64,000 bases of DNA from Turbatrix aceti (taxonomy: Eukaryota > Nematoda > Chromadorea > Rhabditida > Panagrolaimidae): assembly GCA_963969345.1 (NCBI GenBank), contig OZ017766.1:9610001-9674000 (forward strand), in the 5' to 3' direction. Positions 21,001 through 36,000 of the stretch are shown piece by piece (the first letter of the stretch is position 1; each line of letters opens with the position of its first letter). Below the pieces are notes generated by a model. It saw only the letters and a program-made list of their open reading frames with translations. It did not search any database and was not told where the DNA came from. The translations under genes and the position numbers were made by a program.

Positions 21001-24000
21001 CAATAAAATTTGAAAACAAAATAAGAAAAAAATTAGTGAACGAGTTTTTGCAATCAAAAATTTGTAAAACTAAAAACTGAGCTCATTGCAAAATTCTTAA
21101 AAGTACCATCTTTTCCAAAAAAAATATTTAGTACCAAACTAAATAAAATCCCCCCCAAAAAAAATCCACATTTCCCAACTTACTCCCCGTTTGATGGAAT
21201 TAGTTTCCGTGATTGTGGAAGCACTCGAATCCGGTCTATTAGTGGATGCGGCGGATGTCGAAGCAGTCACGGGAGTTTGAAAGTGTGTGAGTGGTTCGTC
21301 GCCGCCGCCGTCGTCGTCGTCGTGGTGGTGGTGGTGGAAAGGCACGTCTTCGATTAGCCTGCGCTGCTGTTGTCCGGGTTGGTCGCCGTGGACGCCGCCG
21401 CAAGGCCGGTGGGAAGGACTCGACCAGTCCTCGGGGATGGCAAACGACGTTTTCAGCTCCAACAGCGCATCTGCTAATACGCACTAGAAAAAAAAATTTT
21501 AGTCATAGAAGAAGAAGAAAAAATGGGAATTCAGTCAGTCAGCAATTAGGACTTTTACGTGTACGTACGTACGTCAGAACGTGAAAAATCACTATTGACA
21601 CATTTTTTTTTCAGGCTTGAAAGCAAAAATTAAATATTTAGAAATTAGACGTTGCTATGCACTGGGTCGTTCGACTGGCAAAAATTGCTTACAGTGGATT
21701 GATAAAAACAATGTACATTTGGATTTTTTTGAAGAGAGAAAAAAGGAGATGGAGTCGGTCGGTGAACGAAAACCTTTTTACAGCCTAATGAATTTATGTT
21801 TTTTTTTCTGGACTTCAATTTTGGGAAACTGCAAGTGGAAACTTTTTTTTTCAAGTTAAAAAAAAAAACACTGTCGGCTGTAACTTTTAACAAATAATTG
21901 ATTTACGACCCACAAAAAAAATTAGAAAACTGCGTTCCGGAAGCATTATTAAATATACTTTCATGCAGTTTCGAAAAAAAAATATATAAAATCCATAAAA
22001 TTTTTACAACACCAAAAAAAGTGTTGTCCGGATTTACCCCAATTTTGGTAAAAAAATTTTTATTCTCAAAAAAAAACAAAAGCATCCAAATGAAACGCAT
22101 TTGGCGGTGGTGTAAGTGTCAGTCAGCTCCGGCAACCGACCGACCGACCAAACCCATTACGGCATCTGTCTATGGGTTGGTATGTATGTATAATTTTCTT
22201 TAACGCGCGCCACATGGGTGACTAGACTGAACCAAACATTAGAATGCTCAAACCTACTACTATGCGTGTGTGACTTTTCCGAATGACGTGGACCAAATGT
22301 TCCAAAAAAAATTTCTTGGCGTCATGCATTTTGCGTGTAAATAAGTAAATAATAAACTGGGGGGGGTCAAGATTTTGTTCCTAATTTATATATTTTAATG
22401 AAACTGGAATGAATGCCACCAAAAAACATTTAAAAAAATAAATAAAAAAAGCATAATAAGAAAAAAACTGTGTTTTGTGTATTGTCGTCGTGAAACAAAA
22501 ACTATCCGATTATGAACACAATTAGAAAAAAAACTTGGTTTAACTTTGTACAACTTTGTTTTAGATTTTAAAATTGTGAAAACTGATTTTAAGCAGCGTA
22601 AACGGATTACAAATATTGTACGCGTCGGTCAAAAACTACAAAAACTCATATTTGTGTTTATGGACATATGTAATTTTTGTTAACTTTAGAAATAGGATTA
22701 AAAATATTTATTACTGCACTGTTCGTTTTTAATACAAAAATTTTGGAGAGAAGCAAACGTTGTCTATGTAAACTGTCAAGCAAATAAAAAAAACTGAACG
22801 TACAATATTTACAAACGTTTGTTTTTGATTCTGTTGACTTTTGATTGGAAATTTTTGAAAAAAAAACGAAAACTGCGGCATCTATTTTATTTTCAAGTTA
22901 CAAACTAAAATTTATATTTACATATAATCTTAAAAAAAAGTCATTTTTAAGCAAAACTTTTGTAAAAAAACTAAAAACTGATTTATAAATGTGTACAAAA
23001 ACTGTAGAAATAACAATATGTAGAAGTAAATAATTTTAAAAATATCATTTTCCAAAAAAAAACTGTTTTGAATAGAAAACTCACTCTCAACAAATCGTCG
23101 ACAAATTGCGAAATAAAGACGTCGTCGACGATGGCACTCGCCTTCTGCCAGACAAATCTCTCTTCTTCCCTTTCGTCCTCCTTTTCCTGAGCCAACTCAT
23201 CTTTTCTCAGTCGATCCTCGACTTCCTGTCTTGGAACCATGACTTCAGGTGGGGGCTCGGGAAGGGTATCATTATCCGGTGAAACTGGAGGCGTTGTTGT
23301 CTGCTTGGATTTTGAAGCTTCACTTTTTTCAAATTGAAAGTGTCTGGATTCGGAAAATTCTTCATGAGTGTGGTCATCGTCGTCGAACGAAGACGTATTG
23401 TCACAGAGCTGAGATGTTGATTCGGTTGGCAGCATCTCGCTTGACGGCACTCTCGTCGAGTCGTCGTCCGGTGGATTTGCGTGGGGGGTAAATACGGGGT
23501 TTTGGTAGAATTTGGGAAAGACTCTGAAAAAATCACTGGATGCAGTAAATTTTTTGGAAAATAACAGAAATTGTCGAATGTTTTGTAAAATAGAACAACA
23601 GCAACACAAATTTTGTGGTGGTAAAAAATACTTTTTTGCTAATAACTGAGCATTTCTCTGCTATTTTTTTGTGTTTTTTTTTGCAAAAAAACATACATAT
23701 TTTACTAAAATTATCCATGTTGATCTGCAAACTCATTTTTAAGCATATAAAATAAAAACTGATATCGATTAATGAGAGTGTCCAATTTTTTGTTTAAAAA
23801 ATAAAAAGTCCCCGATTTTAAAAACTGGCTTTGAGAGTGACCAATATTTAGCGGCCAAAAGCAAAAAAAAACTTTTCGCCGAGAATTATTATACATTTCA
23901 TTTTTTTTTCAAAAAATGGAACGTAAAGTGAAATAAAAGCCAAATAAATTCTAAATATTTTTTTTTACTAATAACTGTAGATGAGAATTTCATAAAATTT

Positions 24001-27000
24001 TTTTTGCAAAACCGGACGTTTTTTTTGGTTTTGTATGATATTTATAAAATTGTAAATAAATGCGAAATAAAAAGTCAGTGGTTTAAAAAAACTGTTCATG
24101 GAAGTTCCATTTTAAAAAAAAACCATTTTGAGTAATATTATACATTTATGTAAAAAAACTCACTTTGGTGACAACCGACTAACAATCTGCGTTTCAGAAT
24201 CGTTGTCTTCCCGCTGGTAGCGTTGCTTCCAGAGTCTCGCGTCTGCGGCCGTGATATACGTTACGCTGAAAGGCAAAAATGTTGTTATTTAGTTAACAGT
24301 CATCCCAAAATATTATACATACTATGTAAATATATTTATTTATCAAACGTTTAGTAATCACAGTCGCACATGTGCCCTTCCCTTTTCTCCCGTCCCTGAC
24401 ATTCATTCAAATTTGTATGAATAATGCGCAGGCAAAAATTTTTAATATTTAGACAGTAGCGAGCAAACTGCGAGCAAATCAGCCAAAAGAAGCTTGCTTC
24501 GAAGCTTCGAAGAACGAACGAAGAAGCTTGGCAACAGCGCTGGACGACAGCAAAAAAACGAAAAGAGAGCAAAAAGAGGGGAAAATGGCATTCAAAGGAA
24601 GCGTCGGTCTGTTAAGCATCTAAATAGTATCTATGTATACGAGTCGTCGTTCCAGCGACGAACAAAATTGATAATAAATACAAGGCAACATTTAGCAGGA
24701 ATTGAAAGTAATCTCGTAATGAATAAATGCCCCGGCATGCAGGCAGACAGGCAGACAAGAAAGACAATTGTGTTCAAAATTCGAAATTGAAATTTTTTTT
24801 CATAGAATATAAAACTGAGAACCCTATGTTAAAATGGGATAAAAAATGTTCAAAAACTGCAGTAATGGGGGGTTTGTAGACAAAGGGATAAATATATTTA
24901 TATGTATTTTGTGTTCGAAAATGTTTTTTTTTTCAAATACTAAACAAAATGTAAAATGGATAAATATTTAGAAATTCCAAAATATTAAATAATAAAAATG
25001 CACAAAAATTGTATGAAAACTGATCACCACACGTTCCTCATTGTTTTTTTATACTAAATATTTACATCCGCAGACAGGCATGATTATAGACAATTGGGAT
25101 CGATATTGTGAATTTTTTTGCATGGAACGTAAAATCGGAAAATCTCTGTGTAAAAATGGCTATATTCAAAAGTTATATTCAAAAACTGCCTGCGCGAAAA
25201 GTTATTTACTTCGTATTTATTTAATTTTTAGGGTTCGGTAACCCAAAGTTTGGAGTTTTCAGAAAAAAAAAATTGATCATTTTGAAATTAAAGAAACTGG
25301 TTCATAATGAGGTGCGTAATGAATAAATGCCCCGGCAGGCAGGCAGGCAAGCATGAAAACAATTGGGTTTAAAATTGTATAGATATTTAGAAAATAAAAC
25401 AGTTGAAAGCGCAGAAAGGTGTAAAAATGGTCAAAAAGGTGTTGGAAAACTGTCGAATAGTTCTTTTTTTTTTTTTATTAGTTTTTTTTAGTTTTTTAGT
25501 TGTTTTTTTAGCTTTAGTCGCAGTTTTTTTGGTTATTTTTTGTTAGTGTTTTTTTAGTTTTGTACGTTTTTTGTACCATTTTGTTCACTGAAAAATATAA
25601 TAAAATCTGATTTGCCGAAAAACTGATGTCTGAAATTCAAAAACATTGTAAATACAAATCAAATGCACAAATTTGAAATTTGAAATTCTTTTAAACTGGG
25701 AGAACTTGAACGAAACTGTTTTCTCGTGAAACAAAAAAAAAACTAATTTTTTCCAACAAAAAAAGCAAAAATGCCTTTGAAAAAAACTGAAACAACCCGC
25801 CATCACGCGGTCCATCTTCTTCGCCTCTTTGCCACTTCGTCGAATTAATCGGAAGAAGAATAAAAAATAAAAGAATGAGGAAAGGCGTATAAAATTGTCC
25901 TTTTTCTTCGACATTGGACAGCAGCAGCAACGGACGGGAAAGGAAGCAAAGATGCATCGATTATGCAAGCGTGGATGGACTTTTAAAAATAATAGTAATA
26001 TTATTTTTAATATTATTTTTTAACTGTCTTATAACCCATTGTGGTGTACATTTTTTTGTTAGAATTTTGAAATATCTGAAAAAATGTAAATTTGTAATGA
26101 AAAAATAACTGTAATCAGCTTTTGGTTTCAAGTACCTCAAAAAATTCATTCCAGTAAAATCAGAGAATTAATATTTATCAAAACAGCAGCGAAAGGCATA
26201 ATGTGTATGTTTTTGTATCAAAAAGTAAAACAACAACAACAGTTGCATTTATGTAGGTGCCAAACTTTATGAAAAAAAATAAAAAAGAAAAACTGGAATT
26301 CTTAAAGGCCCTTTTTCTATTTTTTATTTCAAAAATATCAATTTTGTCTATAGGTGCCAAACTTTATGAAAAAAATTAAAAAAAAAACTGGCATTATGTA
26401 TTTAGGCAAAATTTTTTGTAAAATTTTTTATATGCAAATTGTAAAAAATTTCCAAACAAAGTAGGCTTTTTGGAACGCAGAAAACCGTTCAAAACAGCCT
26501 AATTGGAGTTTATAATAAATTTCAAGTTTCTAAACTGATACTGGAATTGGCGTTTTCCAAAATCCAAAAAAAAACAAAACAAGATGCCAAAAAAAGTCCC
26601 CTGGCATTGTTATGACACTTCAACTTCAGGAATTGTCAACTGGCAGTTCTTGCCGTCGCCGTCGCCTACTAAGTTTCTGCGTGCATCAAGTCTTGGAGAT
26701 GGCATTCACATCAGTGCACGACACAGAATGTCCCCATAGAGAAGAAAAAAAAGACAGATGATGGTTGTTTTATGCAGAACACTGTTGTCGCAAGTTTGCA
26801 CATTTTTCTAGGGTTGCATAATGTTAGAAAAAAAACTAAACGCTTTTCAACGGCAAAAATATACTATGTATAAAAGTTCATAAACTGAAGCAGCAAGCAT
26901 TTTATATTTTCTAAAGATAAAAAAGCAATTGTAACGCTATAAAAAAATTATATGTAGTATTTCAACTTGCGAAGCGACATTTTTTATGTGTTTTGCAGTT

Positions 27001-30000
27001 TTGTTTATACCCATAAAAAAAGTTTTCGTGCTAAACTGTCGTACATTAATATCTGCTGTCAGATGTTAGCATACATATTTATGTACGTTCTCTATAAAAA
27101 CTGAGGCGGTTTATCTCACATGTTCGCAGAAAAATGCGACTTCGGGTCTATGAGTCGCTTTTTTAGAACCAATAAAAAAAATATAATAACCTAGGAGTTT
27201 TCGAATTAAAAAAAAATTGAAAAAAAAACGTGTAAAACTGTATTGTCGGTGAAGCTGCGGTGACATGCAGTCAAAGAAACCCCTCGCAGCTTCAGCTTCC
27301 TTTTGATGGATGAAAAAACTCATTGAAATTCAAAAGTGCCGTCAAATGCGCTTGTGCAAGACAAAAACGTGAGTTGAATGCAAAAAAATGGAAAAAATGG
27401 CAAATTAGATCAAGTTTGATAATTCATGAATTTTGTTTGAGTCTGCATTGCCGCATTTTTGGCTGAAGCAAGTAACAAAAAAATGTATAAAAATTTTAAA
27501 CTGGAAACTGCACAAATTCTTTTTTCAACAAAAAAACAGGTAAAATGTGAACTGTAAAGGGATGACAAGAATGTTTATAAACTTTGTAAAAAAATGTTAG
27601 AAAAAAAAATAAATCAAAGACTAAATGTGTTTTCTTCGTTTTTCACTGTTCGAGCTCTGTTCTTGAATTTAGACTTCTTACGTTAAAAAATATTTTAGAA
27701 AAAAACTGTTATCTGACAATAAGACAGATGCAAAAAATGAAGTGAATAGCAAAAAAAGTAAAAAAAAAACACTGATTAAAAAGCACTGGTTGGTGTTATA
27801 AATTTATGTGTATCTATCAATAAATTTTTAAATATAAATTTTTAAAATTTATATATATTTATAATTTAAACAGAAAAAAATAAAATGATTATCTTTTTTA
27901 GTGCAAACAAAAATGTAATTTGGAAATATTTTTGGGTTTGATTTTTGAAATTTCAAAAGCGTTTTTTACCTTTTTTGGACTTTTCACATTTAAAAAACTG
28001 AAAAAAGTCTCCTAAACTGGGGAATCAAACAAATGAATAAGTGAAGAGTTTGATGAGTTTTCGGTCAGAAATTTAAAAAAATGTATGCAAAAATAATAAC
28101 TGATTTTACGAAATGATACATCCGTGTGAAACTGGAATACGTTTTGCGACAAAATAGTTTTTTTTTTAGGTGTGCATTAACTGGTTGCTGTGCTTAATTG
28201 GGCATTTGTAAATATTAGCTACAGTACAAAAAAAATTTAAAAAATAAAAAAAATTGATGTTTCCGCTTTCAACTTCCCAAAAAAAACTCTAAAAAAACCA
28301 ACTTGCACTGGGTGCCAATGAGATTGGCTCGCTTGAGGATGGCTTTTGCCTGTGAGTTGGCGACGTTCCTGAGATTTTCAGAATTGACCCGCACAAGGTA
28401 GTCACCGGCTTGGATGCGTCCATCGCGGCCGATGGCTTTTTTTGAGCAGATGGATTTGACGACGCATCCATTGATGCCCTTGTCCGCCTCCGCGTCGACG
28501 ACAATCCCCAGCGGGAGGGGGCCCTTGATGATTTTTATGCTGCGCTCAAGGTTCCGAGGCAGGTAGGTTACGTCGTAGCCCCAGGAGCCGCGAAGGAGAA
28601 CCGGGGAGCCGCAGGGCGAGAGACTACGTGACGAGCATGGCGACCACGTTAGCATTGAACTGTGACTCTGAAATGAGGGGTTTTGAGGGGATGAAAAACT
28701 GAGGCCGCATACAGTTGAAACTGACAACATTAAAATAAACCATAACAAAAACTTTAAAACTGTGCCATAAACTTTGAAGACAATTAAAAAATTGTAACCA
28801 AAATTAAATATGTTTTTTTTTTAAATTTTTTTTCAGAAACAAAAAATCAAAATAACACAAATTTCAAAAACTGTTCCTAAAAATGTGAAGACAATTAAAA
28901 AATTGTAACCAAAATTAGGTACAATATTTTTTAAATTAAAAACTAATTGGAAATCAAAAATTCATAAATTTTTTTGTTCAAAAACAAAAAAATTTAAATA
29001 AACCATAACAAAAAATTTAAAACTGTTTCGACAACTGTAAAAACAATTAAAAAATTGTAACCAAAATTAAATAAATATAATATTTTTTAAATTAAAAACT
29101 CATTGCAAATGAAAAATACAAAAAAAAATTTTTTTTCAACAACAAAAAAAAACTCAACGTGTCAACTCAACGTGGCGGTCGTTGAGTTATCGACAAACAA
29201 AAAAGCACAAAAAACCAACTTTAACTCATGTCAGATTTTTTTTCCGCATATTTCCTTTCCGGCCCATAAACAAAACACAAAAAAAAGCATGTGCAACACA
29301 AACAATGAAAAAAAAGCGTACAACCAAGCCAGAACATGCATGAATGAGTGCCATCTCGTTCTTTTGTTCTTTCTGTTCTGTGCTTGCTTGTCTTTTTGTG
29401 CCTCAAAAAATACACAGGATGCTTGCTTACCCGTGGAGTCGATGGCGATACGCTTCCTGACGACGGAAAGTAGAGCTGAAAAATGTGACACGATACGTTA
29501 TACGATTTACGATTTACGGATTTAGCGAGTGGCAAAATTTTTAAAAGCGGCGTGAAATATTTACTATTTACGTTTTGCCAATTTTTTTGTTGAAAAAATC
29601 ACTGTTTCTTTGCATTTCATGCAGTGCAAAAAAAAACTGTAATAAAAAAAATTGCAGAATGATGCAAAAAATATACGTAAAAATTTTGTGATGAATATTG
29701 AAAGCGAAATATGTAAATAAAACTCTAATTTGTCTAAAAAAATGTACAAAAAAAGTACTACGAAAGTTACATAACTGCCGAACCATTCGTATAGACCTTT
29801 CTTTAATAAAAAGCTTTTTAAGAGGCAGTCTGCGACAGGATTTAGGTTGGCCGACAAGACTTTTTTACAACTTTTTATTTTTTTAGCCAGAATTGTTCCC
29901 CACCCCTAATAACCTCTATTCTTGCCAAACACAGATTTTAAAAAAAATCGGAATCTGCAGTTTTGGCATCTGAAAGTTTTTGACAAAAATCAATGCCACG

Positions 30001-33000
30001 GGCTTTATTTATGAGAAAAAAAGCTGAAAATTTTTTTATGGGGGTTTTGAGGGGCGGGGAACACGATGTCGTTGTCAGATTTTTTTTATCGTTACGGTAA
30101 GTGCCACATCTGGGCTAAAATTGATGGTTTTTTGGCCACCACAGATTGGGTTTTCAGAGGTGCCAACATTGGCATAGCCTATCTTTTTCCCCGTGTTTTG
30201 ACGCGTCGAATGGGGTAATACATGAAACAAAGGAGTGACCGCAATGACGTCATCCATTGGCATTTATGATGCGCACTCGAGAAAACGCGCACAATTTCGC
30301 TTCAAGTGACAAAAAAAGAGCGTGCGCGCGCATAAAAGGTGTCATGTTCAAAAAAACGCCGTGAAGCCAATTTTTGTTTTCTATGTCCACGGTCACTTTG
30401 GTAGGCTTTGGCATGTCCCAAAGATTGATTTTTATCCTTGGGTATTTTACCTGACAATATTGGGCGATGCCACAGGCTTTGAAAAGACATGAAACTTTCA
30501 AACGCTGTAACTTTGTGCAAAATTACCTCATAAAAAGTGCAACTAGCTTAAAGTGATATTTAGGACATGCCAAAGCCTACCAAAGTGACCGTGAACATAG
30601 AAAACAAAAATTGGCTTCACGGTGTTTTTTTGAACATGACACCTTTTATGCGCGCGCACGCTCTTTTTTTGTCACTTGAAGCGAAATTGTGCGCGTTTTC
30701 TCGAGTGCGCATCATAAATGCCAATGGATGACCTCATTGCGGTCACTCCTTTGTTTCATGCATTACCCCATTCGACGCGTCAAAACACGGGGAAAAAGAT
30801 AGGCTATGCCAGTGTTGGCACCTCTGAAAACCCAATCTGTGGTGGCCAAGAAACCATCAATTTTAGCCCAAATGTGGCACTTACCGTAACGATAAAAACA
30901 ATTTGATTAAGTCATCGTGTTCCGCGTCTATGAAAACCCCCCTAATAAAATTTTCAGCCTTTTTCTCCATGAACAGAGCACGTGCCATCAATTTTAATCA
31001 AAAAGCTTTCAGAATCCAGAATTACAGAATCCGATTTTTTTTAAATCAGTGTTTGGCGGGAATAGAGGTTTTTAGGGGTGGGGAACAATTCTGGCTCAAA
31101 ATATTTGAAAGTGTAAAAAAGTCTTGTCCTCGTCTCCCCCTTGTTCCTAAATCCTGTCGCAGACTGCCTCTTAAAAATGCCGTTCACGTTTTTTTTATTA
31201 TCAATGTTTTGATTGGACTACATATTCCTTTGTGCCCCCAACGGTGCTTGGAATTTTTTATCGTAGAAAAGTAGTACATAAAAAAAAGACGCCAACTACG
31301 GAAAGGAATAATTCAATAACTGTCCGTCGTCACGAACTTCGTTTGCCTGTTTGACTGCAAATTTTTTTTGTGTATGCCATATAAAATCAATTAGATGGAC
31401 GATTTTTTGGGTTTTGACAACGTAAAACTGAGTCGGTGTGTAGAAAGAAAGAAGGGTATAAAAGAAAGTGCAGTAAAAAATGCATATGTATATTTTGTGT
31501 AAATAAGTTTTTTAAATAAATAAACTGGTTTTGTCTAAAACCGAGTATTTTTTTGAATTTTTAGATTCATGTTTTATCACTGACAAAAAAGTTGTGGATC
31601 ATTTTTGAATAAAAAATGTTACGAGTTGGCAATAAAAATAAGCGTAAAAAAATTTACATATATGTAAAAATGCCATTTTTGGGTTCATTGTAATTTTTTA
31701 AACAAAAAATTTTTGGACTCAAAAAATAAATAATTAGAGTAGTTGACAGCGTTTTAAAAACTGTGTACATGGAAACCGCAATAAAAACTAAAAAATTTTA
31801 AATGCAAGAAATTGTTGTTTTGCAGTCAAAAAAATATTTCCTTGATAAATTAATTTTTTGCACTTCAAACAAAAATTAAAGTTTTTTTTTTTAAATCAGA
31901 AACTTGCATCCTTCCACATTTTTTCAGTAAATAAATATGCACTATATACAAAAATATTTTTATCCATTTTCAAAAATGTTTGAAAGCATCCATTACAAAG
32001 GCTTTTAAAAAATAAAATTATTTTAAAAATATCAACTGATACACAAACATCAAGGCTAAGCGACCCGATGCGCTCGTGTGTGGCCTAAGTAGTAAAGCGT
32101 GTGCCATTAGTCGCCCTTCGCTCATTCTGCCATTTCGCATCCACTATATGGAAAAAAAAGCTTTTAGATATCTATCTACCATCAACAGGATAAAAACGTG
32201 GAAGAAAAATAAAACTGTCTTTTTTTCTTTCTTCTTCTCACCAGATACTACGTCCCAAGAAAAGCAAATAAATATAAATACATAGAACGAGAATAAATGG
32301 GTATCACGTTATCATTTTTATCGGTTTTTAAAAAAAAAATTTTCGGGGATAAACAAGATTTTTTAACTGCCAAAAAACTCTGCGATTGCAAAAAATTACA
32401 CGTAATCGCACAAAAAATATTTGTGTAATCCATGCAAACAAATTTTCAACAAAATTTTTTTTATGATCAAATATTATATTTATGATGTTGACACTGATGT
32501 GAAGAAACGTAGAAGGGTGTATTATCTAACATATCTGATAAAAAGTGAAAAAAAAAATTTGTTGGGTGCCAAACTTTATGAAAACAATTAAAAAAGACAA
32601 ACTGGAATTCCGTAAAATTTTTTGTAACCCTTTTACTATTTTTTTTCAAAAATATCGATTTTCTCTAGGTGCCAAATTTTATGAAAAAGATAAAAAAAGA
32701 TAAACTGGAATTCTTATAGGTATGAAGTTTTTTGTAGTCATTTTCTTATTTTTATTTCATAAATATCGATGATTTTCTCAAAAACTGGAAAATCGAGTAA
32801 TAATTGTTTTAAAACTACAAAAAAAGCAGCGTGCGACAAGAGCAAGAATATGTAAATGCATTGATTTTCCAATTACAAGATATAAATATGTACAATAATC
32901 CACTTAAACTACATCCACCTTGCCGACTGCAACGCGCGTGCAAAATACGATATAGCTTGGCGACATCCAAAATCAAAATTTTTTTTGCAAAAAAAAGCGT

Positions 33001-36000
33001 TTTTGACATACAAAAAAGACGATGCCGAACTTACCTGTGGATTGAGATGTCGGTAAACGTCAGCACCGATCCAGACTTCTTCGTTGCTTGATTGCTGAAA
33101 CTGATGAGACATATTTTTTTGAAAATAATAATAAAACACGATTAAAATTAATAAAAAAAGCTTTATATGGTAATTTATAATAGATTATGTAAAAACATAC
33201 TGGTACAAATACAGTAAATATAATAAATATTTATATAAACTGAAGACATGAGGAGGGTTAAAATGAGGAGAATAAACTATAATAGCATTGTAAATGTTTA
33301 TTTTGTGATTTAAAAAAACTTGTTACAGACGAAAAAACTGTGAACTGTGTCACGGAAATATTTATATACATAAATATGTAATTTAAAACTGAATAAAAAT
33401 TTTTTGTCAAAAATCTCAGGAAAAGTGTTGTACAGATTTTTTTGTCAGCTGAACAAACCTGTGACTCGGCGTACTGTAGTCGTCGTCGACGTGCCCGTGG
33501 AGACGATCCCTTGGCCAGAAGGCGTTCAGAACGACTGATTATTGGCGAGTGAGCGCCAAAGCGAATCTGCAAACAAAACAACGTGAGATAAAAAACTGAA
33601 GATCCTGAGCAAAAATTCAAAATCAAGTTTAACAAAAGTTGGGTAAATAAAGGATAACTGCTTTTAGCGATTTAATAAATATTTATAAAAAATACAAATG
33701 TTATAAAAATTATGCAATCTGACGGTGACAGAATTTTATATGACAATTTTTTTTTTCACTGCATCAAACTAGGGGGAATTATAACAAATGGTTTGATGAA
33801 CAATCAAAAATTTTCATTTAGATGTAATAAAAGAGCAATCATAAATATGCAACTTTCTAATATATTCTTATGTTACAATCAAACAATAAAAACTGCGGAA
33901 ATACTGAAAATGTGCTCAAACTTACACAAAAAAAAATTGCATTTAAAAAAACATACATACAAAAAATGCGCCAGACATTGTAAACTTTTTTTTTAGGCCG
34001 CTGTTTTCTAATATATTTTTATGTTACAATCAATAACAACTGAGGAAATACTGAAAATGTGCAAAAATAATTTGCAAAAATTTTACATACAAAAAAATGC
34101 GTCAGTATTTGGAAAAAATTTTTTTTTAGTTTTGGATGCCAACAGATGGTGACAGCGTTTTTTTTTGCAAATTATTTTTTTTGTAACTGTTGGCATGTGA
34201 TGTCGGATCAATGTCTAAAATTTTTTACGATAGTTTATAAAACAATGTTAGAGAAATAAATTGTGGCAATGTGTTATGTACATTTTTTTTAATTTTAAAT
34301 TTTATTACAGCTACAAATTTTTTTAGTTAATTATAAATATTTGTTATAAAAAACACTGTACCACCGATTGAATACAATTGAATTGTCAATTGTGGCATGT
34401 CAATGCATTTCAAAAAACTGGTAGGCTAAAACGTTTTGAAAAGAAAAAAACAAATTGAAGACAAAAGCTCCAAAAATCCATGAAACAAACATTTGAGCAC
34501 CAAAAAGAAGTGTCGAGTTACAATTTTTCACAATGATTTCTTAAAAGAAAAAAACTGATGGGTTCGTAATCCAACAAAAAAAACAAAACAAATTCAGCGC
34601 AATCATTAAAAAAATCGAATTAAAGTGCAAAAAGAGATGCAAACATGACCAGCTGAATGAAATAAATAAATAAAACAGGTGGTTGGTGGACGACTGCCTG
34701 CTGGGCTTTCTTTCTTTTCTTTTTTTTTGCCCTGCAGGACGGGCGCTTGCTCGCTTTCTTGCTTGCCCCGTGCACGTGTTTGCGTGTGCTACTACGTCTT
34801 CCCACGGACTTTCTGGACGCGCCCTGCCTGGCTGGCCAGGGAGAGACAAGCCATGCAAGTACATATAACGCGCCGCGTTTAATTTTTTTTCACGAAAATG
34901 GAATTTTGAAAAAAACCTGAAAAAATGAACATAAACAACGAAAAAACCGTGATCGCAAAAACTTGGACATCCTAAATACGTAAATATGCATGCCTTGAAT
35001 TTTTTGACACTTTATGATCATTAAGCCTTCGTTTCTTAGACAATTAACGCACTCTATTTGTTTTCAAAATTTGAATTTCACTGATTTTTTGAGGTTGAGC
35101 ACGCGTGAAAGGCATGTTCATTTCATGAACTCATGAAAAGCACAAACGGTTCGTTTTCTGAATTCATGAAAAGCACAGTCGATTGTGAGTGTTCAAATCA
35201 CGCGCGCATTAGTTTGTGTTTTTACAGTAAAATATAGGTGCCATTTATTTTTCAGTGTTCACAACAATGATATCGAAAAAAGGGTGACAAAAATCAACTG
35301 CAATGTAAAGAGAAACTTTATTCATGACTTGATTACGGCATCACATTTCTTCATCAAAACGTAGCTGAAAACGTATCTAAAGGATGCCATAAAAGTCATC
35401 GATTCGTTGAGAAAAAAAAGTGAGCAAGCCGTGGTAGACATGATATCCGGTAACACTGACAGCATTCTAACGAACAAAAGTTCAAAACGCGTTACCGTTT
35501 TTGATGTAAATTTTTTTCTATAAGTGTTAGTCAGAAATGTTGTCACATCAGTATCACTTGACATTGCTTCTCCTTCACCGATTTTATCTCTTCAAAACAT
35601 GAATCTCTTGGTTCGTTGCATGTTCAAGCAGTATGATAGTTAATGGCATAGTTTTTTTATGCACGAAACATGAATTTATTGTGGTATAATTCAAGCTTGA
35701 TCATTGGTGATGAAATGTGATGCCGTAATCAAGTCATGAATAAAGTTTCTCTTTACATTGCAGTTGATTTTTGTCACCCTTTGTTCGATATCATTGTTGT
35801 GAACATTGAAAAATAAATGGCACCTATTTTTTACAGCAAAAACACAAACTTAAACGCGCGTGATTTCAACACTCACGATCGACTGTGCTTTTCATGAATT
35901 CAGAAAACGACCCGTTTGTGCTTCTCATGAGTTTATGAAATGAACACGCCTTTCACGACAATGAAACCCATTGGAGTTTCATTATCATTAATTATCATTA

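Larger units (their letters stand above)
24266..28302 (-). other. mpz-1 intron 15 (4.0 kb)
   Basis: Contains a small GC pocket with repeated AAGCTTCG blocks (24485-24533), a diverged repeat pair at 24715-24785 and 25312-25380, and tandem units starting at 26255 and 26352. No exon. Confidence 0.6.
28668..33034 (-). other. mpz-1 intron 14 (4.4 kb)
   Basis: Holds a three-copy tandem repeat (28738-29085), the palindromic element copy 1 (29822-31170) and repeat locus 2 (32565-32790). No exon. Confidence 0.65.

Noticed and set aside
30075..30906. Paired frames [13 protein letters not shown] in the palindromic element (also 62410-63242)
   Set aside because: They are mirror images created by the palindrome and are short; no start context or domain.
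32057..32125. tRNA-like stretch (GGCCTAAGTAGTAAAGCG resembles an A box)
   Set aside because: No B box and no cloverleaf could be folded.
35322..35564. 80-codon minus-strand frame in the centre of the 1.3-kb inverted-repeat element
   Set aside because: No recognised transposase motif, and part of it lies in the arm; treated as element sequence.
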